Shown here one piece after another: positions 36,301 to 49,299 of a DNA stretch of 64,000 bases. The DNA is from Larimichthys crocea (lineage: Eukaryota; Chordata; Actinopteri; Sciaenidae): NCBI RefSeq assembly GCF_000972845.2, contig NC_040013.1, positions 8,272,061 to 8,336,060 on the forward strand. The letters are read 5' to 3'. The position numbers and the translations under genes are program-made. Every line of letters begins with the position of its first letter. The first letter of the stretch is position 1. The notes beneath the pieces were generated by a model that ran no database searches, was not told the origin of the DNA, and was given only the letters and a program-made list of their open reading frames with translations.

Positions 36301-38390
36301 CTGTGTAAGCACTGAAGACAGATCAGTTTAATGCCAGAGTCAACACCACCCATAGTCTTTCCCACTGTGTCCATAAATGTGCGGTTAAAATAATAGCTAT
36401 TAGACACTATGTAAAATAATAAGGGTATGCAAGGAGTTGATTATTAAATTAAAAGTATAGTGAGTGTTGTATTCAATTAGATTTCCAATATATAAGTAAT
36501 TATCTTCTTATCTTCTTGCAGAAGGTTATTCATGCTTTGATATCACTAACCTATTTTTAAGGTTTCATAAATCTGTCTTGACTGTTTTTAAGAACTAATC
36601 ATTTATTGTTTTAACAATGCATACATTATATTATATATTATACCCTATTTACTGTGCTGATTGATTAGTGATCAACCAGTCATTTATCAAAAAAAAAAAT
36701 ACCAAACAGAGCTTCCTGCTTCTCAGACGTAATGATGTGTTGCCTTTCTGTGATTTATTTTGCAAATTGAGTATCTTTTGAAAATGACACCATGGGCTCT
36801 GATGTTATTTTACGACATTTTCTAGATTAATACTGTCTACAGTAATGTGAGCAGCACGTTGGCACTATAGCAGTGTCAGCTTCAGTGTTCAGTCTGTTTA
36901 CAAAGGATGTGTTCAGGTACAGTGCTGAATGCAGATAACTGGCATTTTGAGAGGAGTGCTGCGAGACCATGACACAGACCATGTAGTTGCGCAGGTTAAA
37001 TGCAGGAAAATAGATGATAGCTTGATTAAAAGAGAAGTGAATCTGTTCTGTCAGATACTCGTGAGAAGAGAAGACTGCTTAAAGGTGGCTGAAATGTGCA
37101 CAAACTCCATAAATGACTAGTCTGTTAATTTAGTCTTTGATTGCATTGCTCAGTGCCAATATTACTGTAAGACAGGAAACTGTTCCCTGCTGGCCTCTCC
37201 AAACATGTAGGAGTTCCTACAGTGGGTACTAACTCACAATTTATTATCATCATTATTCTCATACCCTGATCTTTGAAGTTAAATTCAGATAGATTATCAC
37301 GGGTTCAATAATATATTTTTTCCCTCATGGTCAAGTGGCTGTTCAAATTTCAAATAAAAAAATGACAGCGTTTGTTTCATACAAAATTAAATTTGCGATG
37401 AGCTTGGTTGGTTTGAAACAATCTATATTCAAACCTTGAGAAGATAAATGTGCTGGGTTGGTGAAGTGAAGTTGATGCACTGCAGACGATGTGTGGGTTC
37501 CAGAATTAGGATATCCATCTCAGTGTCAAAGTCAGTGTCCTCAACAATGTCTTATGACTTGAAAAACTTTCAAACTAAAAACATGAAACTTTTTCTCTTT
37601 CTGAAAAAACAAGCCTAAATTCTGGGCCTTAAGATTATGAAACAGAAAATATCTCACCTTTTTTAAAAGCAGGCTCTGCCATGTTTCTATTAATTGGAGA
37701 GGTTTTACCTGTCATTAAAACAGTCTAGACGTCTAAATGCTACTCAGACTTTAATGAGAGAGAGTGAAAGTGTTGATTGGCTTTTGAGAACCCAAAAGTG
37801 AATTGTTGAATTTGACCTGCTCAGTGGTACCATTTGGTTTTGGTGATTCACCAACCCGTAGAGATACATCTATCCTTCCATCCATCCTTGGTATCTCTCG
37901 CCCTCTTTCTCTGCGTTGTCTTCCCTCCCGGCTTGTAGCATAAATGGATTTTCATGCATCATCTGAGCGGGTGTATTGGAGTTGATGGAGTGAGGAGGAT
38001 GACACGGATTCCAGCCACATAGCTCCTGTCCTGTACCTTTCTACCAATTCCCTCTTCTTCTGTCAACTTAAGCCCCCTTTTTCTGATCTTTTCTCTTAAG
38101 CCCTCCTTGTTTAGACAGTTCCCCTTCTAAATAGGCTAAACGCAATATTGTTCTAAGGCATGTCTGTGCATAGTGTTGGCTCAAAATGGTGCTAAACGGT
38201 GGGAATATAATATGTTGTGCTGTATATTGATGAAAATATGACATTTATTCACTGAATTCTGGCCACCATACAGAAACCAATGTAGGATTATTTATGCACT
38301 GCAATAAGACACCACCTTTCAAAGGTCCATATTATTAAAAAGGCTGCCCTATACTGGATTAATAAACGGCACCAATGCAACAACCTCTTT
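33310..38390. other. intergenic, no gene seen
   Basis: Mostly unique sequence. Includes a CRE-like TGACGTCG at 33459-33466 in a locally CpG-rich spot, a pyrimidine-rich stretch near 34370-34430, and a short coding-like stretch near 35774-35900 discussed in the findings. No complete gene is supported. Confidence 0.5.
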
Positions 38391-38399
38391 ATGTCATGT

Positions 38400-38850
38400 C
38401 TGTCAGCCAAGGCCCCTTTGTCTTTAATGTTATTGATTTTAATTAGTTTCTACTTAAAAGTTTGGTGATATTTTGAAAAGACTTACTTTTAATCTGGGTT
38501 ACTCCAGCCATGAAAGGCCCTCCTCCCCCCTGTGCCATCAGAAAGAATGAGGACTGATATTGTTCCCTTTTACCGCAAGTCGGCTTCCCATTTGATTGCT
38601 TATCTCTTTTATTAGCTTGATGCTATTACTGGCATGGCTTCTTGGCTTTCATTATCCATTTTTATGCTGCAATATTCTCTTGGAATTGTTATCGTAGGCG
38701 AGTTCATCTTGTCGCGTTGTTTATGCGTGATTGATTTGTGGGTTGCTGATCTCGCCCTCCACCCCTTGCTCAGTGCCGACTTGGCGGGTCGACAAGGTTA
38801 CTTATTCTCAGATGATAGACATCTTTATTAGGAGTCGAATGCTTTAAAAC
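38400..38850. promoter_or_regulatory. candidate conserved non-coding element
   Basis: About 450 bases of complex sequence with CCTTTGTCT (SOX/TCF-like), TTTTAATTAGTTT, TTATTAGCTTGATG, CATTATCC and GCGTGATTGATTTG. It is one of the densest clusters of homeodomain-type sites in the window and has no repeat. A 65-codon frame at 38634-38831 lies inside and shows no family motif. Confidence 0.35.
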
Positions 38851-38859
38851 CTTAAGCAC

Positions 38860-40390
38860 AGGCATTTATCTGGAGCACGGCATCTTACCGTCCAACACCC
38901 GACATGGCCAAAACCCATCCATCACGGCTCGGCCGTCGGCCCAAGTTCAGCCTGTTTGCCCTCTCAGTCAGTCTGAAGGACAGAGCAGGGCCGAGGATGG
39001 CATCAAGAGACTGAGATGTGCTGGGAGTGTTTTCCATGACAGGCTGTGGGTAGGTCAGTCACCCCTTTTTGCTGACCAATACTATTACCATTTTTCTGCC
39101 CATCAGACACTGTAGGTTCTGCTGGAGGTCAAAGATGATCAAAAACAAAAAAAGGAATAGAATAGTTGTTTTCTTCTGGAAAACATAAATGCTTTTTTTT
39201 TCTGTTTTTTTTTTTTTTAATGTGTCAAACTAAAGGAGATAACTTGGAATATATTCATAATGGATTCTATCTTTATGCATATATGCCTGTGTAATGAAGT
39301 TTTTTGCCCAGTAGTGATGGCAAATGTCATTAATGCTTGCAAAGATGATGAGTTGGAGTACTCGCATTAAGCCAAAAATGTGGATGCTACTTGCTTTCCT
39401 TAAGACCTATCATTCTTTCCTCCCGCTGTGTGTAATGGCACTTGGCATCAACGCTCGATGACAAGGCGATTTAATTTATCTCTCGCTATTTAGTTTTTTC
39501 AAATGTGTGGCTCCACTCTGCCAAGGCTATAGTTATCACAATGATCCTTCTCCAGTCAGACTAAAGTGCACACACACTCACTCTCTCTCTCTCACACACG
39601 TACATTCTTACTTTCTTAGGTTCTGTAGCTGCTCAGATAGCTTGCTCAGCAAAGGCATAGCCTTTCAGTCTCATCCTGGCACTCCGTAATCCTGTTGGTA
39701 CGAAAGAGGTCCTATAAATCTCAAACAAACCAACCTTCAGACAAGCTCATGAGTTAAATAAAAATGATTAGTTAGGGCTGGTGGCTTTCATGTGGGAATA
39801 GCTTGTTGGGTGTGTAGTATTTGGATACTCTGTAGGGGGTCTTCTTTTCCATTATTTAGTGGGTCTTAACCTTATTGACCAAAAAGTGAATCAGTGTAAT
39901 GTAATACTTTCCAAATGAGGGCTATTCAAAGTTTCAACATTTAACATGGCAGTTCCCTTCATCTTTATCGGCCAGCTAAATGGTCTTTTCCCAGAGCTTT
40001 AATTATTCATAGATATTAAAGTTTAAATCCACTGGCTCTTGGGTATGCAGTCATATGGCTTTGAAATAAAGGTCATTAACATTAGATGATATTAGCTTAA
40101 CTGTTCAGAGATGCTTTGTATCTTTTGTCTTGTAGTACTTAAAATGAGCACAGTGTTTTTTGACGGAGTGAAAAGCTATTTGTGGTCGTTGGAATCTGAC
40201 AAGAAAAAAAAAAGTGTTGGTGTTCCTATTCATTAATGGAAATACTTGCAGATACAAGAAATATGGGAGAAGTTCATTTGTGTAGCTCGAGGCAAACTTC
40301 AGTACTTGAATCTGCTGCTGTTGTTGAAATCCTGTTCTGCATCTACAAGCTCAACAATCGTATTGAAATGAGAGGTGGTGACTGTGGAGG
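38860..40390. other. intergenic, no gene seen
   Basis: Unique sequence with T-runs near 39193-39219 and a CA/CT microsatellite-like stretch at 39573-39600. No exon is supported. Confidence 0.55.
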
Positions 40391-40399
40391 GAATTAATA

Positions 40400-40780
40400 T
40401 GTCAAATGAAGTGTGCCATTGTGATGCCTAATTTTTTCCTGTGGATTTTTTGGCAAATTGATTATTCATGCATGGCTGCCATTTTACATTAGGGCCCTCA
40501 ATGCCCCCACGATGATTGCTTACATGTGCTCAACTGATCTATATTTGAAGTTTAATTAGCATTGGAGAACCATTAGCCTCTTTGACATCATAACAGAATG
40601 GGAGCTGGACTTGCCATCTTGACAGAAATAATTGGTCATTTCTGATTAGATGCAGTCCAAACATTTGCCCCCACTGTATTTGTATTAAGATCAGGGAGTG
40701 GTCAGCACATAATAGCCAGTTAATGCAAGCCCTCATCCTCAGTTCACCAATTACCCCCTAAAATCCAAGATACTGTTACT
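40400..40780. promoter_or_regulatory. candidate conserved non-coding element
   Basis: Complex, repeat-free block with TTGATTATTCATGCATGGC, GTTTAATTAGCATTGG, CAGAAATAATTGGTC and CAGTTAATGCAAG. Octamer-like and homeodomain-like sites are dense. Conservation is untested. Confidence 0.35.
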
Positions 40781-40799
40781 AGAAGAGGTATTAACCTCC

Positions 40800-43700
40800 C
40801 ACAGTGAATCTAATACGACTTTTCTCGATGCATGAGCAGGAAAAAAAAGGAATATTTCATAAAAATGTAAAATAATTGAATTAATAATTGATTCCTCTTT
40901 TGTTAATATCTCTCCTTGAAGAAACCTATTTTGGTTTATTATGGTAAGTTTATGGCTATAAAATGGTTGCTGCATTACCACTGGTATTATGATATGGCTG
41001 TGCAGGTTTATTAGAGGGATAAAAAATGTGATGACTGTAATCGCAGAAAGGAACCCAGTAATCTTCATCAATAATTAAACATTACCTGCAAACAAGCAAA
41101 GTATATTATTTCAATGTAAATGTAGACCATTTTCATGCTTTTATTGTGAAGTAGCTGTCGTTTAATGTTGCCTTGATGTCAACGACATTAACTGCTCACT
41201 CTTTGGTGTGTAAAGATAGGTAACCGTGTAAATAAAATAAAAAATTCACACAATGCTTTGATGAAACGGCAAAACCAAAAATGGAGACAGAGAGCTGATT
41301 AAATGAAAAGTTGTACACAACAGGCTCTCGCCATGGCTTGGATGAACACCAAACCTCTGAAACGGAAACATTTTAACTGTGATCTTCCTGTTGTGTGGAA
41401 AAGCATGTGCACTGCGCATCACAAACTCTCTGGCAGTTGTTCATATCGTAGATGCAGTAAAATAAAATGGCATATTGTTACCTTAAAGTAAACCTTTGCA
41501 AGTCTCTGTTAAGTTCAATATTCCTGTGTGCGTATGTGTGTTAGGGGTTACGCTGTTCGATGACTACAGTTAGAAATGATCGATATTGTCACAGCCCTGG
41601 AGGAGATTTACTTTAATATGTACAGTGCGATGGGTTCACATGGTGCTCCACGTGAATCTAGTCCAAAGATGACTCACAAATCTTTGTGGGCTTTGATTAG
41701 TGAAAACCATGATTGACTTTTCAGGGTGTGATCGATGAGAGCCCTCACTGCTGATGGTTCAAAATGGCACGCCTTCAGTATTGATAAGCACTCATTGGGT
41801 GGAAAAAAAAAAGTCTACTTGTTGGATTGCAGGCAGCATCCTGCGACTCTAAGGTAATGGAACTGTCATTCTTCCTCTTTCAGATAAAAATCGTCTCCCC
41901 CCTTTCCTCTTTCCTTCCTGCCATCTTCTGCCATATTAAAAGGGTTATAAATTCAGCAAGGTGGAGACACCATTACTGAAATAACTTGACTGTCTTTTTT
42001 TCTTTTTTTATTGCTCCTGCAGGCTAAAGCAGACGATTGCCTGTACAACCAAAATAAAATAATTTGCATGAGAATACCAAAATCAGCCCTCTACACTAGC
42101 ATAATCGGGTAGTGTTTCTTTTTCTGCTTTATGGCATCTTGTCTAGCTTTCCATGAAGACTTACAGCTGCGTGGGCGTCCATATGCTGCAGTTGACTTCA
42201 TATGTTCATAGCATGCATGTGGAACTCACTCGTGATTTGTAGCTCGTTCTTGTTTTTTAAAATTAGCAACATCTTACTGTAAACTTCCCTCAAATTCACC
42301 ACATTCTCAGGTGGGAACATCTTCTATGTATCAGCCTTCATCGTAGCTGTAATTGGATTTAAAGGGGCGAGAGGTGGAGGTGGCTAACTGCCCTGATTCC
42401 CTTGTGTTGTTTTGCAGAGAGGTCAGCGTGACATGTCACATGACTCATCCTGTACTTCTGCGCTTCCTTCCTACAGTCATTCTATTTCGAGTACAGCTAA
42501 GATGTGTGGGATTTTTCAGGCAGTTCACCGACTGCGTGTGTCAGGGAGATGGTGCGAGAAAGAAAGGAAAGCAAACGTAGAAAGGGAAACAGAGTGTGGG
42601 AGTTAGGAAGAGAAGCCTCCAGGGATTCTGTTTGGGCTGATGTGTACTCTGGGATGACTGCCAGGTATACAGTTGATAGAGAAGGAGAGAATGAAGGAGG
42701 AAGAGTGAATGAATATTACATGCAACAGTGAGGAACATATGGTCACGAAGCCAGCAGTGTCCTGGTGGACTAAAAAGTGTGCGCGCATGCTTTCAGCTCA
42801 TCAAATATTGTGACAGTGTCACCAGCAATATATGTTTGATAGTTGTCTGTGATCCCAGTGTTTTATGTCTCATAATTCTGGAGCATCTGTGATCTGTTAT
42901 TAAGAGTTTAATAACTTGTAAAGCCATAAGCTGCAAGCATTTAGTTTTTCACAAATGTTTACAACAATTTACAGCAACATTTTGGGTCAAGCCATCACAT
43001 TAGGATCCTTCATATTCAGGTGGGTGTTTGTTGGAGCAGTTTTCATCAATCAGGTTGTTATCTGATTTGGCACCTGGCTCGATCAGTTGGTACAACATGC
43101 TGCCGACATCCCTGATAAATAAACCTGGAAGAACCATCCATCCCATCTGCCCCTACATATGTCATCTGATGTAACTCACTGGGATGGGAGCGTACACCTT
43201 ACTGAGTCAGTATCAGCACAAGCATGGCTGCCAGGTGGTTGTAATACATTCATTCAGAGGCTAATGTATGAATCCTTTCATTGAAAGAGAATGCCAATTA
43301 ATTTGAGATTTTACAGAACCGAAAGCTGCGACGTGCGGTTCAATAGAAACACCACAGGGACCTGCCTGGTTGATAGAATTGAATTTAGCTTTGAGTGCTT
43401 TGAAGATATATGACTCAGTAAACTACTGCTTTGCTCTTCACTTGAGGTCTATATATTAGAAGTGTGAACGTTCACTGTTGGTTATGATTAATATGTTAAT
43501 GATTCGAATGGACTCGGTCTAAATGTAATGCATGATGATATGATTTTCTATATTCCTGCATCATATGTATTATTTATATTTTATAATTGAAATTGAAATG
43601 TGGGTAACAAAGAAGACTTCCTCCCCTCTCACACTGCTACTGTATTCTCAATTTTATTTTGTGGTGTCATAGGAAATACAGAAAACACCATTCAATGTTT

Positions 43701-44640
43701 AAAATCTAGGATACTCGTTTCTTGGTGGCGAATATTGGACGATAGTATATTTTCTCTGAAACTCTGAGTGTTAACGTGAGTAATACATTCAAGTCATTTC
43801 AGTCCTGATAGCCCAATAAAACTGTGTGACATCGTGGTAAAACAGTCAGTTAAATTAAATCTAGTCCTGTTTATGTGAATTCCCTGAGATAATATGTGAA
43901 ATGCTGCATTTGAACCTGTCAGAGATCTGAACCAAAGTCTTGCAGCCATGCTATATTGTTATAACTGAAGTATATCAGGATAAATCTGTGGTTTCTTATG
44001 ACTTGGGCTTGCATTGTAGGGGTATGGTACCGAATGTCCAAATTTAACATGCAACCTAATAAAAATAATAGGCTCTCTGTTTGTCCAAATTCAGCTGCTG
44101 AGGCTTTCAGCAGAACTTTGTCTAAAGACTGAAGGAGTGGTGAGCCAAAATTTCCCAAACTTCATACAAACAAATATGAAGAGAAACATTTGGTCCATCA
44201 TCTTTAAAATATCACTCCTACTCTGTCAATGTCATGAAAAGTAACAAAAACTTAAAGACCCAAAGTGAAATTTGTTTTAGATTATGCCTATTATATTTCT
44301 GTGTCATGAAATCTGCAAGAGATGTATTTTATTATTCAGCAGGACTGCATGAAAAATGTAAGCAGCATACAACTGGGAAATGTTAACACCAAGTACTGAA
44401 ACATGAAAGAAATACCAGCACTTGTTCACTTTGTTTGTCAATTCAGCCCTGCATGATATTCATATAGGAGTCTGGAGCATATCTGGTTTAGTAACTTTAC
44501 CTTGAGATAAATATACTTGACATTCTTTTGTCATTTCTAATGTCACTATAATGTATTTAAATATCACAACTTAATCACAATATTTCTTTTTTCAGAATTA
44601 TCTTTGTCTCTTAACTTCAGCTTGTAACAATCTGTGAAGT
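40800..44640. other. intergenic, no gene seen
   Basis: AT-rich unique sequence. Open frames near 42353-42731 and 41303-41491 show no family signature. No repeat family is recognised. Confidence 0.55.
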
Positions 44641-44650
44641 GTTTCTTACA

Positions 44651-44912
44651 AGGCACATGGTGGCATAGTGGTCGTCTGGCTTCCTCCCACAGCCCAAAAT
44701 CATGCTGATTAATTGGCGACTTTGGTAACTTTAAAATTGCCCGTAGGTGTGAATGTGAGCGTGATTGGTTGTTTGCCTCTATGTGTCAGCCCTGTGATGA
44801 ATTGGTGACCTATCCAGGGGGTACCCCGCCTCTCGCCCTAATATCAGCTGGGATCAGCTCCTCCCCTGCGACAATGCAAAGGATAAGCAGCTATAGGTAA
44901 TAGATGGATGTT
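44651..44912 (+). mobile_element. teleost V-SINE-like retroposon, internally deleted
   Basis: A tRNA-type A-box start (GGTGGCATAGTGG) is followed at once by CTGGCTTCCTCCCACAGCCC, then AAATTGCCCGTAGGTGTGAA, TATGTGTCAGCCCTG, ACCCCGCCTCTCGCCC and GGATAAGCAG...ATGGATG. This is the well-known fish SINE text. The segment between the A box and GGCTTCCTCCCACAG, normally well over 100 bases with the B box, is missing, so the copy is dead. Confidence 0.85.
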
Positions 44913-44919
44913 TGTTGTG

Positions 44920-47900
44920 TACTGTCAAATATAAAGTGACTGCTTGCTGACTGAGGGAGAGACTAGGCTGAATGTTCAAACGACCCATATCATTATCACT
45001 TTCAGTGTTGATGAATAATACTTTTAAAGCAGGAATTAATTTCCATGTTTTTGGTAGTTCTACTTGCTGACATTTTTAAAACTATAAAGTTCCAAATGTT
45101 TCACACTGAGATTCAGAAGTCAAAGCACATGTCTTGTTAACGACTTAACAAAAGTATCCTTCAGCAAAAGGCAGTATAAAATGTTCTCAGTGTTAATATT
45201 TGATTATTCAGCTTAGTTTTTTTTAGATCTCCTCCCAACTTCGATTCTATTTAATGTCAGCTGACATGACATTCCTTATAGGTAAATTCAAATAATCCTT
45301 TTTATGTTCATGCACTGCTTTTCAATTATATCCCCATTTTTAACTTCACCTCAGGGGATGGGGAGGACTCCATTATGTGTCCCCTCACACACAAAAACTT
45401 CCATTTTCCTCTAGACTTTCAATACATCTTAAGCTATGATGGCCTACACATCCTTATTTCTTTTCTGTATGGGAAATGAGGGATGATAAAAGTGCAGAGG
45501 CAATCCTTTCCGATTTCATTATTTATTTTCACAATATGCGCTCATTACTTATTATCTACAGTACTGGCAGTTATTATATATATTTTTGAATAAACAAGAG
45601 ATAACTGAAATCCCCCATCTCTTTCCGCAACCTTGGCCCAGACCTGGAGCTTTAGATAATGAATGCAATTAAGGGCTTGCTGCATTAAACCTGCTGGTAA
45701 ACAGTGGGTTTAGAGCTGCACAATATTAAACTTATTGTCTCTTTTTAGGGCAGAAAAGGGGGAGATAGGAGACTGCATGCATAAGGGAGAAGACATTTTG
45801 ACAGAATAGAAATTGCTCCCACATACAGCAGTTCAGGCAAGTTTTAGAAAGAGGAACTTATTATCACTGTAAAAGAGGAAGTACATTAATTATAGTTGTA
45901 TTTAATGTAGATGTATAAGGGGCACCTGTAAAGAGTCTCATTAGTTATTTCTTATTAATTAGGGATGTGCATTTGCAGATTTCTCTGCAGATTTGTCATT
46001 TCAGTATACCATGCTATAACCTCTGAAGACACCTCTCTATTGGTACTTGTCCTGATTATTACTAAATAATTATTACTAAACATGTGCCTGCCATTATCAC
46101 CCAAACACAGTGCAACATTTAAATTTCCTCAGCATTGTTCAAGCACCATTATTATTATATAGAAAGATCCAAAAAGCTTCCTCTATGATTCTCTAATAGT
46201 CCCACATAAATATAAAGAAGATGGACAACAGTTTTTAAAAATTAAGTTCAACTATCTCATGCAGGCGAGGTCGGTGCAGTTCACTGGTTTGCACCAATGT
46301 CGGAAAAAATATCTGCTCAAATGTTGATGTGGACTGTACTGAACTGTCTGTGTGAAAGCCCCTAAAGGTATCTATTCTGTCTCCAAAACTGTGCAGCCAC
46401 TGAAGGTGCTCCACAAATCTTTAGTATATGACATGCCTCCTGCCTTTTTGACAGCAAATAACTTAACTTGTATGTGAACATTTTCAGAAGAAGACAAATC
46501 ACACACCGGTTTAAGCCTTGGGCTAGACGGACCAAGCCACAGCATCATAGTTGGAGAGCAGCAGGGAGGCAAAGTTTGTGTTTTTGAGATTGCAGTGCAG
46601 CTTTAGAAAGGTGCGTGAAGTCGATATGGTTGACATGTGACTGTAGTGGCACACTGCAAGGCTATTTTATCTGCCATGGATAGAAGCAGTCTGGTGGCAT
46701 TTTTCTAATCTGTTTTCATTTTCTAATTTCCTGAGTGTACCAACAAGGTCTCCAGAGAGTGAGTACTTGTCAATCACAGAATGTGGGAAATAATGTGCTC
46801 CACTAGAGTCAAGCTCTGCCGTACACAATAGATTTATAGTTGTGCTTGCTGGCTGTATCCTCTTTTCTTGCCTTCATTTCTACCAGGTGATTTCCACATA
46901 CCACCAAACATACTCTTAACAGCGTTGAAATGGGCCAATCCTGTGTCGTAGTGTATGCACACTGTTCTATATGAAGCCATTTGAGCTAAAACATAAGTCA
47001 AAAGAACTGCCCTGTAAGCCGTGACACATCAGGAAGTGATAATTTTCCAGCACTACATGATGACAGTATTCTGAAATCTCCCCCCTAAATATAATTGTTC
47101 GGGGGGAGTTGTTATATAGAATTAAAGCGCAGGCTGGGTGCAGTCAGACCTTATTAAAATAAGAGGTTGTAGTTATGAATTCTGTGTCTGAAGGGGGGCC
47201 GCCAGTTGTAGCAGCTAAGCTGACCTAAATCATGGCACAGTTTGCTCCTGCAACTTACAACTGGCTGCAAGCTGTTGGGTGGACACTGATGCAGAAAAGG
47301 AAGGCTGGGAAGGTTTTTATAGGAACTGTGATAATCATTCAGAACTGCTGGACCCATGAACCCCAGTCATCAATAGTACAATGAACAATTTCCTTCCTTT
47401 CCTTTTGGAATTGGAAATATGGAGCACCGATATAAAATGGATTCAGTGTAAAGTTTTACATGCAAGATGTCCACTCTCAGCATCTTGTAAGGCATTTTAA
47501 ACCATGCCGTTGACAGTGTTACTGTTTTGTAGATGTGTACGTAAATATATTGCTGTAAAAACATCATCTTACGGGGTATAAAACTTCACAGTTTAAAGTT
47601 TTCAAAGTACCGATGTAGCATTCTTATACTCTTATACCATTTTCAGACTCATGATAGACAGAAAAACAAATAGCAAACTCAATGCAGCAGAACCAGAGAG
47701 ACCGCCTTTTTCTAATGCCATGTATTATTCCTCCTTGTCAATCTACCTGACATCTACATTACCTACAATACAACCCGACTGCCAACAGCTATTCAGGTAT
47801 TCGTGTCTGTTATGCTAGCAGCAGGTAACGTAGCCTGAGCCACTAGGCTGAGCTACTAGAACTTTCACCGTCAAACTCCACAACCCCATATTTGTTTGAT

Positions 47901-48280
47901 TTTCTTCAGCTGCAGCCAACACCGAGTCAAGTGGCATCACATGAGGCAATGTATCAGACGTAGCACAGCTTCCTCTGCAACCAGTAAAGGCTTTATACAA
48001 CAATCCCAAACAGACACTGATGCTGCCAGTTGTAGTGAGAAATAAAAAAAAAAAGCTTAAATAAAAGGACAAAATGTAAATCCATATTGTTCTTTGTATT
48101 GAAGCTAATACTGTAGATTATTATTATAGCTTTGAAAACATTCAGTATAAATACAGCGCTCTTAGACACCTCTGAATAGTAAATGGTCTAAAAGGATCTG
48201 TATGCAGGTACACATAAGCCTATTTGCCGAAGGGCAGACTGGGGAAGATCCGCAGGTGGGCTAAATAAAAGCCATATTAT
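44920..48280. other. intergenic, no gene seen
   Basis: AT-rich unique sequence with no recognisable repeat family or exon. Short minus-strand frames near 46372-46572 and 47154-47357 have no family motif. Confidence 0.55.
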
Positions 48281-48289
48281 TGGCCACCA

Positions 48290-48580
48290 AAAACAATCAA
48301 ATTAAAGCAAATGACACCTTTTCAGAAAGCTGGCGAGGGGTCTGTCAGCCTGATGGAATCCTCATTTCTCTGGACCATTTGGCAGCGAGTTGCACCCCTC
48401 TTTCCCTCGTTCTGCCTTAATGGCCGCGCTGACAGTGACATGATATTCCACATAAAAGGAGCCAAGAGGAGCGAGACGGGGTGCAAAACTTCCATTAACG
48501 TGATCAGAAGTTGTGTTGCTTCAAGGCCTTGTCAGCATTGCCCATTATCGCTTTGTCTGTTTTCCCGGGTTTAAAATGGG
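48290..48580. promoter_or_regulatory. candidate conserved non-coding element
   Basis: Repeat-free, balanced composition: AACAATCAAATTAAAGC, CTTAATGGCCGCGCTGACAG, TGACATGATATTCC and TTCCATTAACGTGATC. An 87-codon plus-strand frame covers it but carries no recognised domain. More like an enhancer than an exon. Confidence 0.35.
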
Positions 48581-48939
48581 CTAATGATGTTACTGAGATA
48601 GTGTGTTTAAGTGCACGCTGCGTGTTGCTGTGAGGTATGCCTAGTTTTGTGTATGTAAACAAACAACTTCAGCTCTAACCACCACGTTAATGATTTTTTA
48701 AATGAATTTTGATTCTTCACAAAGTAAAAAAAGTTAAGGAAACCCTTCCCCTAAAATTGTGTGGGCCTACAGTATGCCGACCTTGTTACTTATTGCCGTT
48801 TCTCCAAGTGTCGTATATTTAAATGTATTGCATGAGTCTATATTTGCATGCCCATACGTTGTGACACTTGTTTGCATAAAAACATGCATGTTGGTGTGTA
48901 TCCAAGTGTACTAGATGCTCTCACAACACCCCAACTCCT

Positions 48940-49210
48940 CCCCTCGGCACAACTTCAGCAGGCTAATTATAGCCGTCAATCACTGCTGTCTCCCCACAGT
49001 TTTTTACCCAGCAGCCCCTTTGTGCCCTTGCCCACTGCCGCCCACACTGCTCAGAGCCAGATTAGCTACAGCCTGGCGCAACGAGCTGCATATGAGAGAG
49101 AGAGTGAAAAGAAGAGAGGGGATTCAAGAGCCGTTGATGGGCTCACTGCTCGCTTTGATGGAGATTGTCTCTTTCCAATTTGGACCGCTGATGATATTCT
49201 GTTGATCTTG
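48940..49210. promoter_or_regulatory. candidate conserved non-coding element
   Basis: Contains CAGGCTAATTATAGCC next to GTCAATCACTG (homeodomain and PBX-like sites), then CAGATTAGCTACAGCC and TTGATGAAATTAATG. Two overlapping open frames cross it without family motifs. Confidence 0.35.
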
Positions 49211-49299
49211 ATGAAATTAATGTAGGGTACAGAGTACCTTAACTGTACAGATCCAGACATAGAAGAGTTGTGGTAATATGAATATGTCATTCATCCATG

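Noticed and set aside
37850..37870. AACCCGTAGAGAT resembles the start of miR-99/100
   Set aside because: The match stops after about eight bases and flanks do not fold into a precursor-like hairpin by eye.
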